From an uncultured PS1 clade bacterium (GTDB lineage Bacteria > Pseudomonadota > Alphaproteobacteria > RS24): a DNA stretch of 64,000 bases. Below, in pieces: positions 37,328 to 46,996 of the stretch. The position numbers and the translations under genes are program-made. The notes beneath the pieces are model-generated. The model had not been told where the DNA came from, made no database searches, and saw nothing but the letters and a program-made list of their open reading frames with translations. Every line of letters begins with the position of its first letter. Position 1 is the first letter of the stretch. Location of the stretch: positions 24,819-88,818 of the forward strand of contig CACNWB010000006.1 of NCBI GenBank assembly GCA_902624095.1. The letters run 5' to 3'.

Positions 37328-38176
37328 TCAGGCCGCGGCGGCGCGCTCCCGTTCGCGCTGGATCAGTTCGGATGCCAGCTTCATATAGGCCAGGCTGCCG
37401 CTGCATTTGTGATCATATAACAGCGCTGGCTTGCCGAATGACGGCGCCTCCGAAACACGGACATTGCGCGGGATGACACTTTGGTACACCAGCGCGCCGA
37501 AATGCCCGCGCACATCGGCCTCGACCTGTCCAGACAAATTGTTCCGCAAATCATACATGGTCAGCACAATGCCCTGAATATCGAGCGCCGGGTTTAGGCT
37601 GTGTCTCACCTGCTCAATTGTTTGGGTCAACTGGTTGAGCCCCTCAAGCGCAAAAAACTCGCATTGCAATGGCACAAGCACCGACTGCGCGGCAACCATG
37701 GCGTTCAGCGTTAGCATGTTGAGTGAGGGCGGGCAGTCAATGAGAACATATTGATAATGCCCGCCGCCCGAGGCTTGCAAATCGGACAAAGCCGTCAGCG
37801 CATCGGCCAACCGGTGCATGCGGCGCGGATTATCCGCCAGTTCAACCTCGACCCCCAACAAATCCATGCTGGCTGGCAATAAATCAAAGCCCGGAACGGC
37901 CGTGGCGCGCACGGCATCGGACAAACCGCACTCGCCCAGCAACACATCAAAGCTGGTAATGGTGCGGTCGTTCTGGCTGACGCCGAGCCCGGTGCTTGCA
38001 TTGCCTTGCGGGTCGAGATCGACCAACAGGACTTTTTCGCCAATGGCGGCCAGCGCCGTGCCCAGATTAATCGCTGTTGTGGTTTTGCCGACACCGCCCT
38101 TTTGATTGGCGAGGCATAAAATACGCGGTGACGGTGCAGGCTTTGAATTTTCCGATGCCGATAAGTTCGCGTTCAT
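37328..38176 (-). CDS. parA: Chromosome partitioning ATPase ParA
   Basis: A 282-residue Walker-type ATPase of the ParA/Soj family. The deviant Walker A motif ANQKGGVGKTTTAINL, the switch regions VDLDPQGNASTGLG and IDCPPSLNMLTLNAM, and QCEFFALEGLNQL are all intact. It forms ATP-dependent dimers on DNA that pull ParB-parS complexes. The 76-base gap to rsmG may carry a promoter. The adjacent parB forms the usual pair. Confidence 0.97.
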   Translation of the reverse strand: MNANLSASENSKPAPSPRILCLANQKGGVGKTTTAINLGTALAAIGEKVLLVDLDPQGNASTGLGVSQNDRTITSFDVLLGECGLSDAVRATAVPGFDLLPASMDLLGVEVELADNPRRMHRLADALTALSDLQASGGGHYQYVLIDCPPSLNMLTLNAMVAAQSVLVPLQCEFFALEGLNQLTQTIEQVRHSLNPALDIQGIVLTMYDLRNNLSGQVEADVRGHFGALVYQSVIPRNVRVSEAPSFGKPALLYDHKCSGSLAYMKLASELIQRERERAAAA

Positions 38177-38252
38177 CGCTTCAATTCCCGATCATGCCCC
38201 ACCATGGTGCAAAGACCTAAAAATGCCGCTGGTTCAAAATTTACTTCAACGC

Positions 38253-38894
38253 TCATGAGGCCTCTCCGCGACGGCTGAGATGACGCAGATGCAAGATACG
38301 CGCGGCGTCATGGGTTCGGCTCGGAAGAGCCTCCACATCAATATTCCAACATTGCTCGGCGCGCGTCAATTCATCTTGCCAGCCGGCGCCCTTATGCAGC
38401 AGAGCAATTGTGGATGAATTGAAAAACGGCGCGACCAGTCCCAATAAATCCGGCAAAGGTGCCAAGGCGCGCGCGCTGATGACCTGCACATCGGCCAAAA
38501 AAGCCTCCCCGGCCATCGCTAGCTCTTCGGCGCGCCGATTGTGCACGCTTGCCGGCACGCCCACCTCGCGGATAACCGTGCGCAAGAACGCCGCCTTGCG
38601 CCCATCGCTTTCAACCAGATGTACATGCCCACCGGATTCGGTCAGCATAATCGCCAAAACAAGCCCGGGAAAACCGCCGCCACTGCCCAGGTCCAGCCAG
38701 ATGCGCCGATCGCCGGCCAGAGCCAGCAGCTGGGCCGAATCCGCTGCATGGCGCGCCCAGAAATTATCGAGCGTCGCCGGCCCGACCAGATTAATGCGCT
38801 GTTGCCAACGCCCCAGCAGGGCCTGATACGCCAGCAGGCGTGTCAATGTTTCACGTGAAACGTTGAACTGGGCGGCAAAAGTTTCAGGATCCAT
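38253..38894 (-). CDS. rsmG: 16S rRNA (guanine-527-N7)-methyltransferase RsmG
   Basis: A 213-residue methyltransferase, formerly GidB. The SAM loop is WLDLGSGGGFPGLVLAI, followed by VHLVESDGRKAAFLRTVIRE and ISARALAPL. The N-terminal segment FNVSRETL is encoded by a parS site, a feature shared by many relatives. It is 12 bases after mnmG, so mnmG-rsmG-parA-parB probably form one transcript. Confidence 0.95.
   Translation of the reverse strand: MDPETFAAQFNVSRETLTRLLAYQALLGRWQQRINLVGPATLDNFWARHAADSAQLLALAGDRRIWLDLGSGGGFPGLVLAIMLTESGGHVHLVESDGRKAAFLRTVIREVGVPASVHNRRAEELAMAGEAFLADVQVISARALAPLPDLLGLVAPFFNSSTIALLHKGAGWQDELTRAEQCWNIDVEALPSRTHDAARILHLRHLSRRGEAS
38847..38862. promoter_or_regulatory. 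parS site inside rsmG
   Basis: TGTTTCACGTGAAACG, which differs from the palindromic parS consensus TGTTTCACGTGAAACA only in the last base. It encodes the NVSRET residues of RsmG. ParB should bind it as a nucleation site. Confidence 0.9.
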
Positions 38895-38906
38895 CTGTTG
38901 TGCGAT

Positions 38907-40820
38907 CTACTCGGCGGCAGTTTCGGCGCGCTGGCCCTTGCGGGCATGGTGTAAAAGCAGGGTCAGGGCCGCAGGCGTCATACCGTCGAGCCGTGCCGCC
39001 TGCCCCAAAGTCGCAGGACGGGCGGCGGCGAGCTTCTGGCGCACTTCCGTCGCCATGCCCTCCAGCGCCAAATAGTCAATATCCGCAGGCAGGCGCAGCG
39101 CCTCATCGCGCCTGAAGGCTTCGATATCGGCCGCCTGCCGGTCAATATAGCCGGCATAAAGCGCATCGGTTTCCAACTGCAAGCGCACATCAAGCGGCCA
39201 ATCTGAAAGTTGCGGCCAGATGTTAGTCAGTTCAGACCAGCCAATATCAGGATAGGCCAGCAAATCCGTGAGCGACCGCCGCACCCCGTCAGCACGCAAA
39301 CGCAATCCTCGCCGGGCGGCTTCAGGCGGCGTAAGGGTCAGCTTGGCAGCCTCGGTACGCGCCGTGTCCAACCGCACCATTTTCTGTTCAAAGGCCGCCG
39401 CCCGCCTGGATCCCACAAGGCCCAGCGCCACCCCGCGCTGCGTCAAACGTTGGTCGGCATTATCAGCACGCAAAGAAAGGCGATATTCGGCGCGCGCGGT
39501 GAACATCCGATAGGGCTCGGACACGCCGCGCGTTACCAGATCATCGACCATCACACCAAGGTAAGCCTCAGCACGGTCGAATGTCGCCGCCACTTCGCCG
39601 CCGGCATGGCGCGCCGCGTTCAGGCCGGCAATCAGCCCCTGCGCGGCGGCTTCTTCATAGCCGGTGGTGCCGTTAATTTGTCCGGCCAGAAAAAACCCCG
39701 CCACGGCCTTGGTTTCGAGGCTTGGATGCAGCGCGCGCGGGTCAACATAGTCATATTCAATGGCATAGCCATGCTGGAGAATGCGCACATGCTCCAGCCC
39801 CGGAATGGTGCGGATAAATGCGTCCTGCACATCCGCCGGCAGCGATGTCGAAATGCCATTGGGATAAACGGTGATATCGTCGAGGCCCTCCGGCTCCAGA
39901 AAAATTTGATGGCGCATGCGGTTGGGGAAGCGCGCGACCTTGTCTTCAATAGAGGGGCAATAACGCGGGCCCACGCCGCTTATCTGGCCGGAATAAACAG
40001 GCGATTTCTCGATATTCTCGGCGATAATGGCGAAGGTTTCCGCCGTCGTGCTGGTAATATGGCAAACAGCTTGCGGCGTTTCGATTTTCTGCGTCAGAAA
40101 CGAAAACGGCACAGGATCGGCATCCGCAGGCTGAGCCTCCAGCACATCTGTGTTGATTGTGGTGCCGTCGAGCCGCGCCGGTGTGCCGGTTTTCAAACGC
40201 CCCATGCGAAAATCAGGCCGCCTCTCGGCCAGCGCATAAAGCCGCCTCGACAGAGCTTGCGCCGGTTTTTCGCCGTGCCGGCCAGCCGGAATACGCTCCG
40301 TGCCGATATGAATAATCCCGTCCAGAAATGTGCCGGTGGTCAGAACCACCGCGCCCGCCGCAAAGTGTGCGCCGTCTGCCGTCACGACGGCTGAAATGCG
40401 CCCGTCGGCAATGTCCAGATCATCAACCGCCGCCGCATGCACGGTGAGATTTGGCGTTTCAGCAATCGCGACCTGCATGGCGGCGCGGTAAAGCGCGCGG
40501 TCGGCCTGCGTGCGCGGCCCGTGCACGGCGGGCCCTTTGCGTCGGTTCAACAGGCGAAACTGGATGCCCGCGGCATCTGCCACGCGCCCCATCAACCCGT
40601 CCAGCGCATCAATTTCGCGAACCAAATGCCCCTTGCCAACGCCGCCAATGGCAGGATTGCACGACATTTCGCCAATCGTCTCGACTTTATGGGTTATCAG
40701 CAGGGTCCGCGCCCCATAGCGCGCCGCCGCCGCCGCCGCCTCGCACCCAGCATGCCCGCCACCAATGACAATGACATCCCAGACGTTTTGATCAGCTCCT
40801 GATTGGTCGATTGTTTCCAT
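38907..40820 (-). CDS. mnmG: tRNA uridine 5-carboxymethylaminomethyl modification enzyme MnmG
   Basis: A 637-residue FAD enzyme that with MnmE modifies the wobble uridine U34. The FAD loop [21 protein letters not shown] is at the N-terminus, then [40 protein letters not shown], and [22 protein letters not shown]. The C-terminal helical domain binds MnmE and tRNA. The ATG at 40820 is chosen; a GTG six bases earlier is possible. The upstream region contains a perfect parS. Confidence 0.96.
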   Translation of the reverse strand: METIDQSGADQNVWDVIVIGGGHAGCEAAAAAARYGARTLLITHKVETIGEMSCNPAIGGVGKGHLVREIDALDGLMGRVADAAGIQFRLLNRRKGPAVHGPRTQADRALYRAAMQVAIAETPNLTVHAAAVDDLDIADGRISAVVTADGAHFAAGAVVLTTGTFLDGIIHIGTERIPAGRHGEKPAQALSRRLYALAERRPDFRMGRLKTGTPARLDGTTINTDVLEAQPADADPVPFSFLTQKIETPQAVCHITSTTAETFAIIAENIEKSPVYSGQISGVGPRYCPSIEDKVARFPNRMRHQIFLEPEGLDDITVYPNGISTSLPADVQDAFIRTIPGLEHVRILQHGYAIEYDYVDPRALHPSLETKAVAGFFLAGQINGTTGYEEAAAQGLIAGLNAARHAGGEVAATFDRAEAYLGVMVDDLVTRGVSEPYRMFTARAEYRLSLRADNADQRLTQRGVALGLVGSRRAAAFEQKMVRLDTARTEAAKLTLTPPEAARRGLRLRADGVRRSLTDLLAYPDIGWSELTNIWPQLSDWPLDVRLQLETDALYAGYIDRQAADIEAFRRDEALRLPADIDYLALEGMATEVRQKLAAARPATLGQAARLDGMTPAALTLLLHHARKGQRAETAAE

Positions 40821-40864
40821 GGGCACTTTTTACCCGCCACCGCGAGAAAACTCAAGTCAGCGCA

Positions 40865-40880
40865 TGTTTCACGTGAAACA
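40865..40880. promoter_or_regulatory. Perfect parS site between mnmG and mnmE
   Basis: TGTTTCACGTGAAACA, a 16-bp perfect match to the ParB-binding parS palindrome, located in the 96-base gap between mnmE and mnmG. With the site in rsmG it gives two parS copies about 2 kb apart and about 7-9 kb from the putative oriC. Confidence 0.96.
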
Positions 40881-40916
40881 ATTTCACGCCAAGCAGGGCC
40901 AATGGGGCTTTATGCA

Positions 40917-42239
40917 TTATTTCCCGATGCAGAAATCGGCGAAAACAATGTCCAGCAGTGCTTCGACATCGACAGCGCCAGTTAACCGCCCCAAAGCGCG
41001 CGCGGCCAGCCGCAGGTCTTCTGCGGCAAGTTCCAGCCCCCGGCTTTCCGCATCAATGGCGCGGGAGAGCGTCGCCTGCACCTCGCTCAAAATCTGCCGG
41101 TGACGCTGCCGGGTCAGCACAGCATTTCCGGTTTTTGCATAGTTATCCTGCAAAAACGCTGACAAATCGTTGATAAACCCATCAATGCCATCCCCCGTTA
41201 GGGCTGAAACATGGTGCGTAGCGCCCGCTTCTGGTGTGCCAAGATCCGACTTGTTGCTCAGGTGAAACTCCGGTGGCGGCAAGTCCTTTTCTTCCGCCGG
41301 CAGCTCGGCTGAAGCATCAGGTGCCGACACCAAAACGCGAAGGTCCGCGTCGCGCGCCGCGGCCAGCGCGCGTCGCACCCCTTCGCGCTCAATATCATCT
41401 CCAGCGGCACGCAGACCCGCCGTGTCAATCAACGTTACCGGCACGCCGGCCAAAGTCATGGCAATCTCGATAATGTCGCGGGTGGTGCCCGCACGGGCCG
41501 AGACAATGGCGGCATCGCGTCCGGCCAGTCGGTTGAGCAAGCTGGATTTGCCAGCATTCGGCGCGCCCAGCAAGGCCACGCGCAATCCGGCGCGCAATTT
41601 CAGCCCGCGCGTATCGTCAATAAACGCAGCAATTTTGTCCCGCAAATTGGGCAAGGCACCAAGCGCTGCGCGACCGATACCGCCAGGCAAATCTTCATCG
41701 GCAAATTCCAGATCGGCCTCCAAATGGGCGAGCGCTGTGTGCAATTCGCCACGCCAGCCCTCGAACAAATCGCGCAAATTGCCCTGAAGTTGGCCGAGCG
41801 CCTGCACTTGCTGGGCGGTGGTTTCGGCGTCAATCAAATCGGCGACGGCTTCGGCACGGGTCAAGTCAAGTTTGCCGTGCAAAACTGCGCGGCGCGTAAA
41901 CTCACCAGCTTCGGCCGGTCTGCAATTTGGCAGAGCGGAAAGCGCCTCCAGCACGCTGGCGACCACCGCCGCGCCGCCATGCAAGTGCAGCTCAACAACA
42001 TCTTCGCCGGTATAGCTGTGCGGGCCAGAAAAATAGAGTATCAGTGCCTCATCCAACAAATCCTGGCTATGCGGATGGACAAGCCGCCGTAGGCCGGCCA
42101 GACGCGGCGGCGGACACGTCGCCCCGAACCCCGCCAGCACCGCCTGACAATCGGGCCCGCTCAAGCGCACGACAGCGAGTGCGGCGCGCCCCGGCGCCGT
42201 CGCGCAGGCATAAATTGTCGGTGCCGCCATATCGTTCAT
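40917..42239 (-). CDS. mnmE: tRNA modification GTPase MnmE
   Basis: A 440-residue protein. The N-terminal folate-binding domain begins TIYACATAPGRAALAVVRLSG and has AEAVADLIDAET. The G domain carries GAPNAGKSSLLN (G1), the switch TTRD (G2), DTAGLR (G3) and SNKSDL (G4, NKSD variant). The protein ends with CIGK, whose Cys is the catalytic-site residue of the family. The ATG at 42239 with GGAG at the right distance is preferred; the frame is open further upstream. It is divergent from the DUF255 gene. Confidence 0.95.
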   Translation of the reverse strand: MNDMAAPTIYACATAPGRAALAVVRLSGPDCQAVLAGFGATCPPPRLAGLRRLVHPHSQDLLDEALILYFSGPHSYTGEDVVELHLHGGAAVVASVLEALSALPNCRPAEAGEFTRRAVLHGKLDLTRAEAVADLIDAETTAQQVQALGQLQGNLRDLFEGWRGELHTALAHLEADLEFADEDLPGGIGRAALGALPNLRDKIAAFIDDTRGLKLRAGLRVALLGAPNAGKSSLLNRLAGRDAAIVSARAGTTRDIIEIAMTLAGVPVTLIDTAGLRAAGDDIEREGVRRALAAARDADLRVLVSAPDASAELPAEEKDLPPPEFHLSNKSDLGTPEAGATHHVSALTGDGIDGFINDLSAFLQDNYAKTGNAVLTRQRHRQILSEVQATLSRAIDAESRGLELAAEDLRLAARALGRLTGAVDVEALLDIVFADFCIGK

Positions 42240-42331
42240 CTTGCGCTCCAAACCCAAAACCCAAACCCCAAAGTCCACAACACTGGCCGAAAACACTGAC
42301 AGGTGTTGCCAGCTCCGCTAAAGTGGCGCAG

Positions 42332-44431
42332 ATGACAAACCAGTTCAACCAAAACCGCTTGGCCGAGACCACCAGCCCCTATTTACGCCAGCACATGTAC
42401 AATCCGGTTCATTGGCAGCCCTGGGAGCAGGCGGTTTTTGACGAAGCGCGGCGGCGCAATGTGCCGGTGCTATTGTCGGTCGGTTATGCTGCATGCCATT
42501 GGTGTCATGTCATGGCGCATGAGAGCTTTGAAGACGCCGAAGTTGCCGCGCTGATGAACGCGAATTATGTGTGCATCAAGCTGGACCGCGAAGAGCGGCC
42601 CGATCTGGACGATATTTATATGACCGCCCTGTCGATGATGGGCGAACAAGGCGGCTGGCCACTTACCATGTTTCTCGACCCTGACGGTGTGCCGTTTTGG
42701 GGCGGCACTTATTTCCCCAAAACGCCGCAATATGGACGCCCCGGGTTCATGCAAATTCTGCAGGAGCTGGCGCGGATCTATGCCGAAGCACCGGAAAAAA
42801 TCGCGCGAAATTGCAAAGCACTCGGCGACGGTTTGCGGGCGCGGGCCGCCGAGGAGGCGCATGGCAAACTGCCGCCCGATTTGACCGCGCGCGCAGCGCG
42901 CTCCTTGGCCGCCCATGTCGATATGAACCAGGGTGGGATAGGCGCAGCACCCAAATTTCCCCAACCCTTTCTTTATCGTTTTTTATGGCAGCAAGCACAG
43001 CTTGGCGATGATAACGCTTTGCGCGACAGCGTGCTGGTGACAGCGAACAATATTTGTCAGGGCGGGCTTTATGATCATTTGGGCGGTGGCTTTGCGCGCT
43101 ACAGTGTGGATGCCGCCTGGCTGGTGCCGCATTTTGAAAAAATGCTCTATGACAATGCCCAACTTGTCGACCTGCTGACGCGGCTATGGCGCACGACCAA
43201 AAATCCGATTTATGCCGCGCGCATTGCAGCAACCATTGACTGGCTGGTAAATGAGATGCAATTGCCCGACGGCGGCTTTGCCGCCAGCCTTGATGCCGAC
43301 AGCGAGGGCGCGGAGGGGCTGTTCTACATTTGGACACCAGAAGAAATCGAGAATGTACTGGGCGAAAAAACAGCAACATTTTCGCAAGCTTATGGGGTAA
43401 CGACGGAAGGCAATTTCGAAAATCGCAATATTTTGAACAGATTACACGCCGTTGGCGCAAAAAACACACATGACGTTGAAGCGGGGCTGGCGGAGGCCCG
43501 CATGGCTTTGCTGGCGCGACGCAATACGCGCCCGCGCCCCGGACGCGACGATAAAATGCTTGCCGATTGGAACGCCATGACCATCACGGCTCTGGCGCAT
43601 GCCGCACAGACATTTCGGAATGCCGACTGGCGCAAGCTGGCAATACGCACCTTCGCCGCACTTGAGCGTGACCTCTGCGAAACCGTAAACGGGCGGGCCA
43701 CGGGCCGACTGGTGCACAGCGCCCGACGGGTTGATAAAACCGTCCACCGGTTGGACCTGTGCCTCGCCGCTGATCTGGTGCATGCCGCCGAAGCGGCCAT
43801 TGCGCTTTATCAGGGCACCGGCGAGGCCGCCTATCTACACAAAGCCATTGGCTGGATGGGCAGTCTTGAAAGCGCCTATGCCGACACACGGCGCGGCGGC
43901 TATTTCGAAAATGATGACCGCACGCCGGGTCTTCTCGTGCGCAACCGCAATGTGCAGGATAACGCCATGCCCGCAACAAATGCCGTCGCACTGCGGGTGT
44001 TTGCAGCCCTGGCCCAGCTGACCGGTGATATGGGGTTTGCACGCCGCGCCGACGCCATACGCGACGCACTGGCCGGCATGATGGCAAAAAACTACCCGTC
44101 CATGACCAGCCTGCTCGACGCCGCCACCGCCAGCCGACATCCGGCCACGCTTGTTATTCGTACCGTGCCCGATGATGGGGAAACGCTCGCGCTGGTACAG
44201 GCGGCAACCCAGCACCCGATTGTTGATTTGCTGATTGTCGAATTGCCGCCCGGGGCTGATCTGCCGCCCGACCATCCGGCTCATGCCAAGGAAATTATCA
44301 ACGGGCGGACGACGGCCTATTTGTGCCCCGGACAAGAATGCTTGCCTCCGGTCCACGAAGCTGAAAAACTGGAATCATATTTAAATGATCTCGTGTCACG
44401 CTGGCGGAAAGGCCATTTGCCTTCCGACTAA
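42332..44431 (+). CDS. Thioredoxin-domain DUF255 (YyaL/SSP411-like) protein
   Basis: A 699-residue protein. The N-terminal thioredoxin-like domain (about 1-165) has SPYLRQHMYNPVHWQPW, the CxxC in ACHWCHVMAHESFED and EERPDLDDIYM; the rest is an (alpha/alpha)6 toroid of the six-hairpin glycosidase type (for example PHFEKMLYDNAQL and SLDADSEGAEGLFY). The biochemical function of this family is not well established. The ATG at 42332 is supported by the conserved N-terminus; the upstream open frame is GC-rich shadow of mnmE. It precedes a dienelactone hydrolase gene by 17 bases. Confidence 0.9.
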   Translation: MTNQFNQNRLAETTSPYLRQHMYNPVHWQPWEQAVFDEARRRNVPVLLSVGYAACHWCHVMAHESFEDAEVAALMNANYVCIKLDREERPDLDDIYMTALSMMGEQGGWPLTMFLDPDGVPFWGGTYFPKTPQYGRPGFMQILQELARIYAEAPEKIARNCKALGDGLRARAAEEAHGKLPPDLTARAARSLAAHVDMNQGGIGAAPKFPQPFLYRFLWQQAQLGDDNALRDSVLVTANNICQGGLYDHLGGGFARYSVDAAWLVPHFEKMLYDNAQLVDLLTRLWRTTKNPIYAARIAATIDWLVNEMQLPDGGFAASLDADSEGAEGLFYIWTPEEIENVLGEKTATFSQAYGVTTEGNFENRNILNRLHAVGAKNTHDVEAGLAEARMALLARRNTRPRPGRDDKMLADWNAMTITALAHAAQTFRNADWRKLAIRTFAALERDLCETVNGRATGRLVHSARRVDKTVHRLDLCLAADLVHAAEAAIALYQGTGEAAYLHKAIGWMGSLESAYADTRRGGYFENDDRTPGLLVRNRNVQDNAMPATNAVALRVFAALAQLTGDMGFARRADAIRDALAGMMAKNYPSMTSLLDAATASRHPATLVIRTVPDDGETLALVQAATQHPIVDLLIVELPPGADLPPDHPAHAKEIINGRTTAYLCPGQECLPPVHEAEKLESYLNDLVSRWRKGHLPSD

Positions 44432-44448
44432 TTATTGGAGGAACATTC

Positions 44449-45156
44449 ATGAGCCAATCACAAACAATATCTGTCCCGACTAATGGCGGGGCGTTTGACG
44501 CCTATCTCGCGCAGCCCGCACAGCCGGGTCCAGCTCCGGGTGTTGTGGTCATTCAAGAAATTTTTGGGGTGAACCCGAACATTAAGGGCGTCGCCGACTG
44601 GCTCGCGGGAGAGGGCTATTGCGCGCTCGCCCTTGATCTTTTTTGGCGCCTTGAGCGCAATGTCTCAATTACCGATCCGGACGATGCCGAACTTGAAAAA
44701 GCCTTTGGTCTGATGACGGCCTTTGACCAGGAAGCTGGTGTTGGTGACATTCAGTCGGCGATAGACTTCCTGCGCGCCGACAGAGATTTATGCACCGGCA
44801 AGGTCGGCACGCTGGGCTTTTGTCTGGGTGGCAAGATGGCCTATCTCTCGGCCACCCATACTAACGCAGATGCCAATATAGGCTATTACGGCGTCGGCAT
44901 TCAGGACATGCTTGACGAGGCCAAAAAAATTTCCGCCCCGCTGGTTCTCCATATTGCGGGCCAAGACGAATTTGTGCCCCCCGAAGCACAGGCCGCCGTT
45001 CATGCCGAACTCGACGCACATGCCAAAGTATCAATTTTCGACTATCCTGAACAGGATCATGGCTTCACGCGCGAGGGTGGCATGCATTTTGACGCCGCCG
45101 CGACCGCATCAGCCCACTCGCGTTCCTTGGAGACACTGGCCCACGCGCTGCGCTAA
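44449..45156 (+). CDS. Dienelactone hydrolase family protein
   Basis: A 235-residue alpha/beta hydrolase. The catalytic triad is Cys in LGFCLGGKMAY, Asp in AGQDEFVPPE and His in EQDHGFTREGG, the dienelactone hydrolase pattern with a Cys nucleophile. PGVVVIQEIFGVNPNIK is the conserved N-terminal strand. The substrate is unknown; no chlorocatechol genes are near. A strong TTGGAGGAA Shine-Dalgarno precedes the ATG. It is convergent with rho. Confidence 0.9.
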   Translation: MSQSQTISVPTNGGAFDAYLAQPAQPGPAPGVVVIQEIFGVNPNIKGVADWLAGEGYCALALDLFWRLERNVSITDPDDAELEKAFGLMTAFDQEAGVGDIQSAIDFLRADRDLCTGKVGTLGFCLGGKMAYLSATHTNADANIGYYGVGIQDMLDEAKKISAPLVLHIAGQDEFVPPEAQAAVHAELDAHAKVSIFDYPEQDHGFTREGGMHFDAAATASAHSRSLETLAHALR

Positions 45157-45189
45157 AACAAGATTTAGCCAAGAATTCAGCACATGGGT

Positions 45190-46455
45190 TTAAGTATTCA
45201 TCGAGTCGAAGAAATCATTGTTGGTCTTCGTCTGCTTGAGCTTATCGAGCAGGAACTCGATGGCATCCACTGAACCCATCGGGTTGAGAATGCGCCGCAA
45301 CACATAGATTTTACTTAGCGTTTCTTTTTCCGTCAGCAGCTCTTCTTTGCGGGTGCCGGATTTCATAATGTCAATCGACGGGAACACTCGCTTGTCGGCA
45401 ACCTTCCGGTCAAGTACGACTTCGGAGTTGCCGGTACCTTTAAACTCTTCAAAGATAACCTCATCCATGCGAGAGCCGGTTTCAATCAGCGCGGTTGAGA
45501 TGATTGTCAGCGAACCGCCTTCTTCGATATTACGCGCGGCACCGAAAAATCTTTTCGGCCGCTGAAGCGCATTGGCGTCGACACCACCGGTCAAAACCTT
45601 GCCAGAGCTTGGCACCACCGTGTTGTAAGCGCGGCCCAGACGAGTGATGCTATCCAACAAAATCACCACATCGCGACCATGCTCGACAAGCCGCTTAGCC
45701 TTTTCGATGACCATTTCAGCCACTTGAACATGACGCGTCGCCGGTTCATCAAAAGTTGACGACACAACTTCGCCCTTGACTGAGCGTTGCATGTCGGTCA
45801 CCTCTTCCGGGCGCTCGTCAATAAGCAACACAATAAGATAACATTCGGGGTGGTTAGCAGAAATCGATTTGGCAATATTCTGCAGCAACACAGTTTTACC
45901 AGTGCGCGGTGGCGCAACAATCAGCGCACGTTGGCCCTTGCCGAGCGGGGCAACAATATCAATCACCCGCGATGACAGGTCTTTGCTGTCAATCACTTCG
46001 GCTTCCATCTGCAGAGCGCTATCCGGATAAAGTGGTGTCAGATTGTCAAAATGAACCTTCTGGCGCGCACGATCAGGTTCTTCAAAATTGATCTGGTTAA
46101 CTTTCAGCAACGCAAAATAACGCTCGCCGTCTTTGGGACTGCGAATTTCGCCCTGCACCGTATCACCCGAACGCAGCGCAAATCGCCGGATTTGCGACGG
46201 GCTCACATAAATATCGTCAGGACCAGGCAAATAGTTTGCATCTGGTGAGCGCAAAAACCCGAACCCGTCCTGCAAAACCTCAACAACACCCTGCCCGATG
46301 ATATTAATGTCGTCATCGGCGAGCTTTTTCAAAATCGCAAACAACATGTCTTGCTTGAGCATCGCCGAAGCATTTTCAATTTCATGCTCTTCGGCAAATG
46401 CCAGCAATTCGGTTGGCGTCTTCTGTTTTAGATCTTCTAGACTGATCTGGTCCAT
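45190..46455 (-). CDS. rho: Transcription termination factor Rho
   Basis: A 421-residue hexameric RNA helicase. The cold-shock-like RNA-binding domain has [32 protein letters not shown], the Walker A is [12 protein letters not shown] (P-loop), the Q-loop and R-loop regions [15 protein letters not shown] and [17 protein letters not shown] are intact. The length is normal for alphaproteobacteria. The 94-base leader between hemJ and rho may be an autoregulatory site, as known in other bacteria, but no clear element is visible. Confidence 0.97.
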   Translation of the reverse strand: MDQISLEDLKQKTPTELLAFAEEHEIENASAMLKQDMLFAILKKLADDDINIIGQGVVEVLQDGFGFLRSPDANYLPGPDDIYVSPSQIRRFALRSGDTVQGEIRSPKDGERYFALLKVNQINFEEPDRARQKVHFDNLTPLYPDSALQMEAEVIDSKDLSSRVIDIVAPLGKGQRALIVAPPRTGKTVLLQNIAKSISANHPECYLIVLLIDERPEEVTDMQRSVKGEVVSSTFDEPATRHVQVAEMVIEKAKRLVEHGRDVVILLDSITRLGRAYNTVVPSSGKVLTGGVDANALQRPKRFFGAARNIEEGGSLTIISTALIETGSRMDEVIFEEFKGTGNSEVVLDRKVADKRVFPSIDIMKSGTRKEELLTEKETLSKIYVLRRILNPMGSVDAIEFLLDKLKQTKTNNDFFDSMNT

Positions 46456-46549
46456 GATGTCCTACTGGGGAAATAGTCCCGCGCGAAGGAGAGATTTAAT
46501 ATTGTGGCGGGAATTTCCTAATATACCAAAAAGTTGGCATTAAGAAAAG

Positions 46550-46996
46550 CTAGAAAGGTTTAACCACGGCCAGAATAACGATAAATACCGTCAAAACAGG
46601 CGGTATCTCGTTGATCATACGGTAAAAACGCGAACTGTGTGGTGCAACCCCGGAAAGGAATTTTTTGCGCTCAACCGCCAGAAATCCGTGATAACCCGAC
46701 AAAATTACGACAAGCGCCAGCTTTGTCCACAACCAGAAACCAGCACCCAGCGCAAATCCTGGCCTGGTGAAAAGTAAAAGCCCGAACGTCCATGCTGCAA
46801 TCATTGCTGGGTTCATGATAATCCGCAGCAAATTGGCCTCCATTTTCTCAAACACGCGATGCTCCCGCCCGCCTTCAATCGCTTCGGCGTGATAGACGAA
46901 GAGCCTGGGTAGGTAATACATGCCAGCCATCCAAAACATCACAGAAATGATATGAAACGCCTCAACCCAAGCAGAAATCTGCCACACAAAATCCAT
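46550..46996 (-). CDS. hemJ: Protoporphyrinogen IX oxidase HemJ
   Basis: A 148-residue membrane protein with four helices. The HemJ/DUF2269-like pattern is visible: AFHIISVMFWMAGMYYLPRLFVYH with conserved His and Arg, then KMEANLLRIIMNPAMIAAWTFG and WLWTKLALVVILSGYHGFL. It oxidises protoporphyrinogen IX to protoporphyrin IX in heme synthesis. The start directly follows the hemE stop, so both are co-translated; that pairing confirms the call. Confidence 0.92.
   Translation of the reverse strand: MDFVWQISAWVEAFHIISVMFWMAGMYYLPRLFVYHAEAIEGGREHRVFEKMEANLLRIIMNPAMIAAWTFGLLLFTRPGFALGAGFWLWTKLALVVILSGYHGFLAVERKKFLSGVAPHSSRFYRMINEIPPVLTVFIVILAVVKPF

Noticed and set aside
39210..40394. Long open frame (394 codons) opposite mnmG
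   Set aside because: It lies fully inside the well-conserved mnmG gene on the other strand; composition is a mirror of GC-rich codons and no family features are visible.
41927..42331. Upstream in-frame extension of the DUF255 gene by 135 codons
   Set aside because: It is antisense to the mnmE start, is rich in Pro and Arg as expected for a shadow, and the conserved N-terminus of the family begins at 42332.
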